From contig CALKVK010000011.1 of assembly GCA_937996235.1 (NCBI GenBank), positions 1-64,000 on the forward strand: a stretch of DNA of 64,000 bases. Direction: 5' to 3'. The notes under the pieces are model-generated. The model saw nothing but the letters and a program-made list of their open reading frames with translations. It was not told where the DNA came from and did not search any database. The position numbers and the translations under genes were made by a program. This DNA is from an uncultured bacterium (GTDB taxonomy: Bacteria > Planctomycetota > JAJSAM01 > JAJVHW01). This document shows, in pieces, positions 63,820 to 64,000 of the stretch (position 1 is its first letter; every line of letters begins with the position of its first letter).

Positions 63820-64000
63820 GCTCCTCACCTCCGCGATCTCCCGCGGGGAAGCGTACCCGACCGATCCCCGTCGCACCGCGCCGACCTCGGGCCCTCGCGA
63901 GCAGGTGCCCACGCCGGGCGCCCCCGGCCCGTTCTGGACCGGACGGTCCGGGTGTGCGCACGATGGCGCGCGGAGCGCACGCGATGGCACGGCCGAAGGA

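Noticed and set aside
56605..64000. Direct repeat of the tRNA 3' end as a second attachment site
   Set aside because: No copy of the T-arm/acceptor sequence was seen in the rest of the window and no integrase gene is present; the island may extend beyond the right edge.

Overview
The window is very GC-rich, with dense minimal-spacing genes, frequent GTG starts and 4-nt GTGA/ATGA overlaps. Several proteins point to Planctomycetota or a close relative: a planctomycete-type cytochrome c module fused to a DUF2231-like membrane region (53128-53943), a DUF1570-like gluzincin/TPR protein (8242-9732), a monoheme VCBS-repeat protein (13735-15297), and ECF-sigma and kinase-TPR regulators. The phylum call is an inference from gene content; no rRNA or ribosomal gene is present.

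Left end (1-2917): a lower-GC stretch with two adjacent broken minus-strand genes. One has an in-frame amber codon. The other is a long open frame running off the left edge, joined to its own N-terminus only across a G7 tract. Then come housekeeping and exported proteins (2918-9732): a SIS isomerase overlapping pyrK, an omega-amidase-like nitrilase, two lipoproteins and a DUF1570-like protein.

9880-24179 holds cofactor and acyl-CoA metabolism: the fused isobutyryl-CoA mutase icmF, a biotin operon (bioB, a bioF-bioD fusion, bioA) and a methylmalonyl-CoA mutase operon (mutA, mutB, meaB). Biotin-dependent propionyl-CoA carboxylation followed by B12-dependent mutation would link these operons (inference).

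24195-37499 is a multiheme cytochrome region. On the minus strand lie an outer-membrane beta-barrel, a 13-heme lipoprotein, and 11-heme and 19-heme proteins that both end in a cytochrome-b-like membrane domain. A divergent tetraheme c554-like cytochrome follows, then a REP-associated transposase with nested inverted repeats, then another 13-heme protein. Together the first genes could form an electron conduit from the inner membrane to the outer membrane.

37734-56310 is mixed: an orphan DNA methyltransferase, TerC, an exported protein interrupted by an in-frame UGA followed by a SECIS-like hairpin, an IPT-domain protein, an O-antigen-ligase-like TPR protein and a kinase/ATPase/TPR regulator. 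An ECF-sigma locus follows, in which the same bipartite promoter motif with identical spacing precedes the AhpD-like and cytochrome P460 genes; a 205-bp MITE-like element sits inside this locus. A VapBC pair with a palindromic operator and an aminotransferase close the section.

56528-63819 is a probable defence island next to a tRNA-Ile(CAT) gene: two HNH proteins sharing an N-terminal repeat, a C5 cytosine methyltransferase, Vsr, a small unknown protein, a Z1-domain ATPase, and a convergent PD-(D/E)xK-like nuclease. It resembles known Dcm/Vsr/Z1 restriction loci but shows no GHKL (MORC/MutL-like) ATPase, so it may be a variant system.
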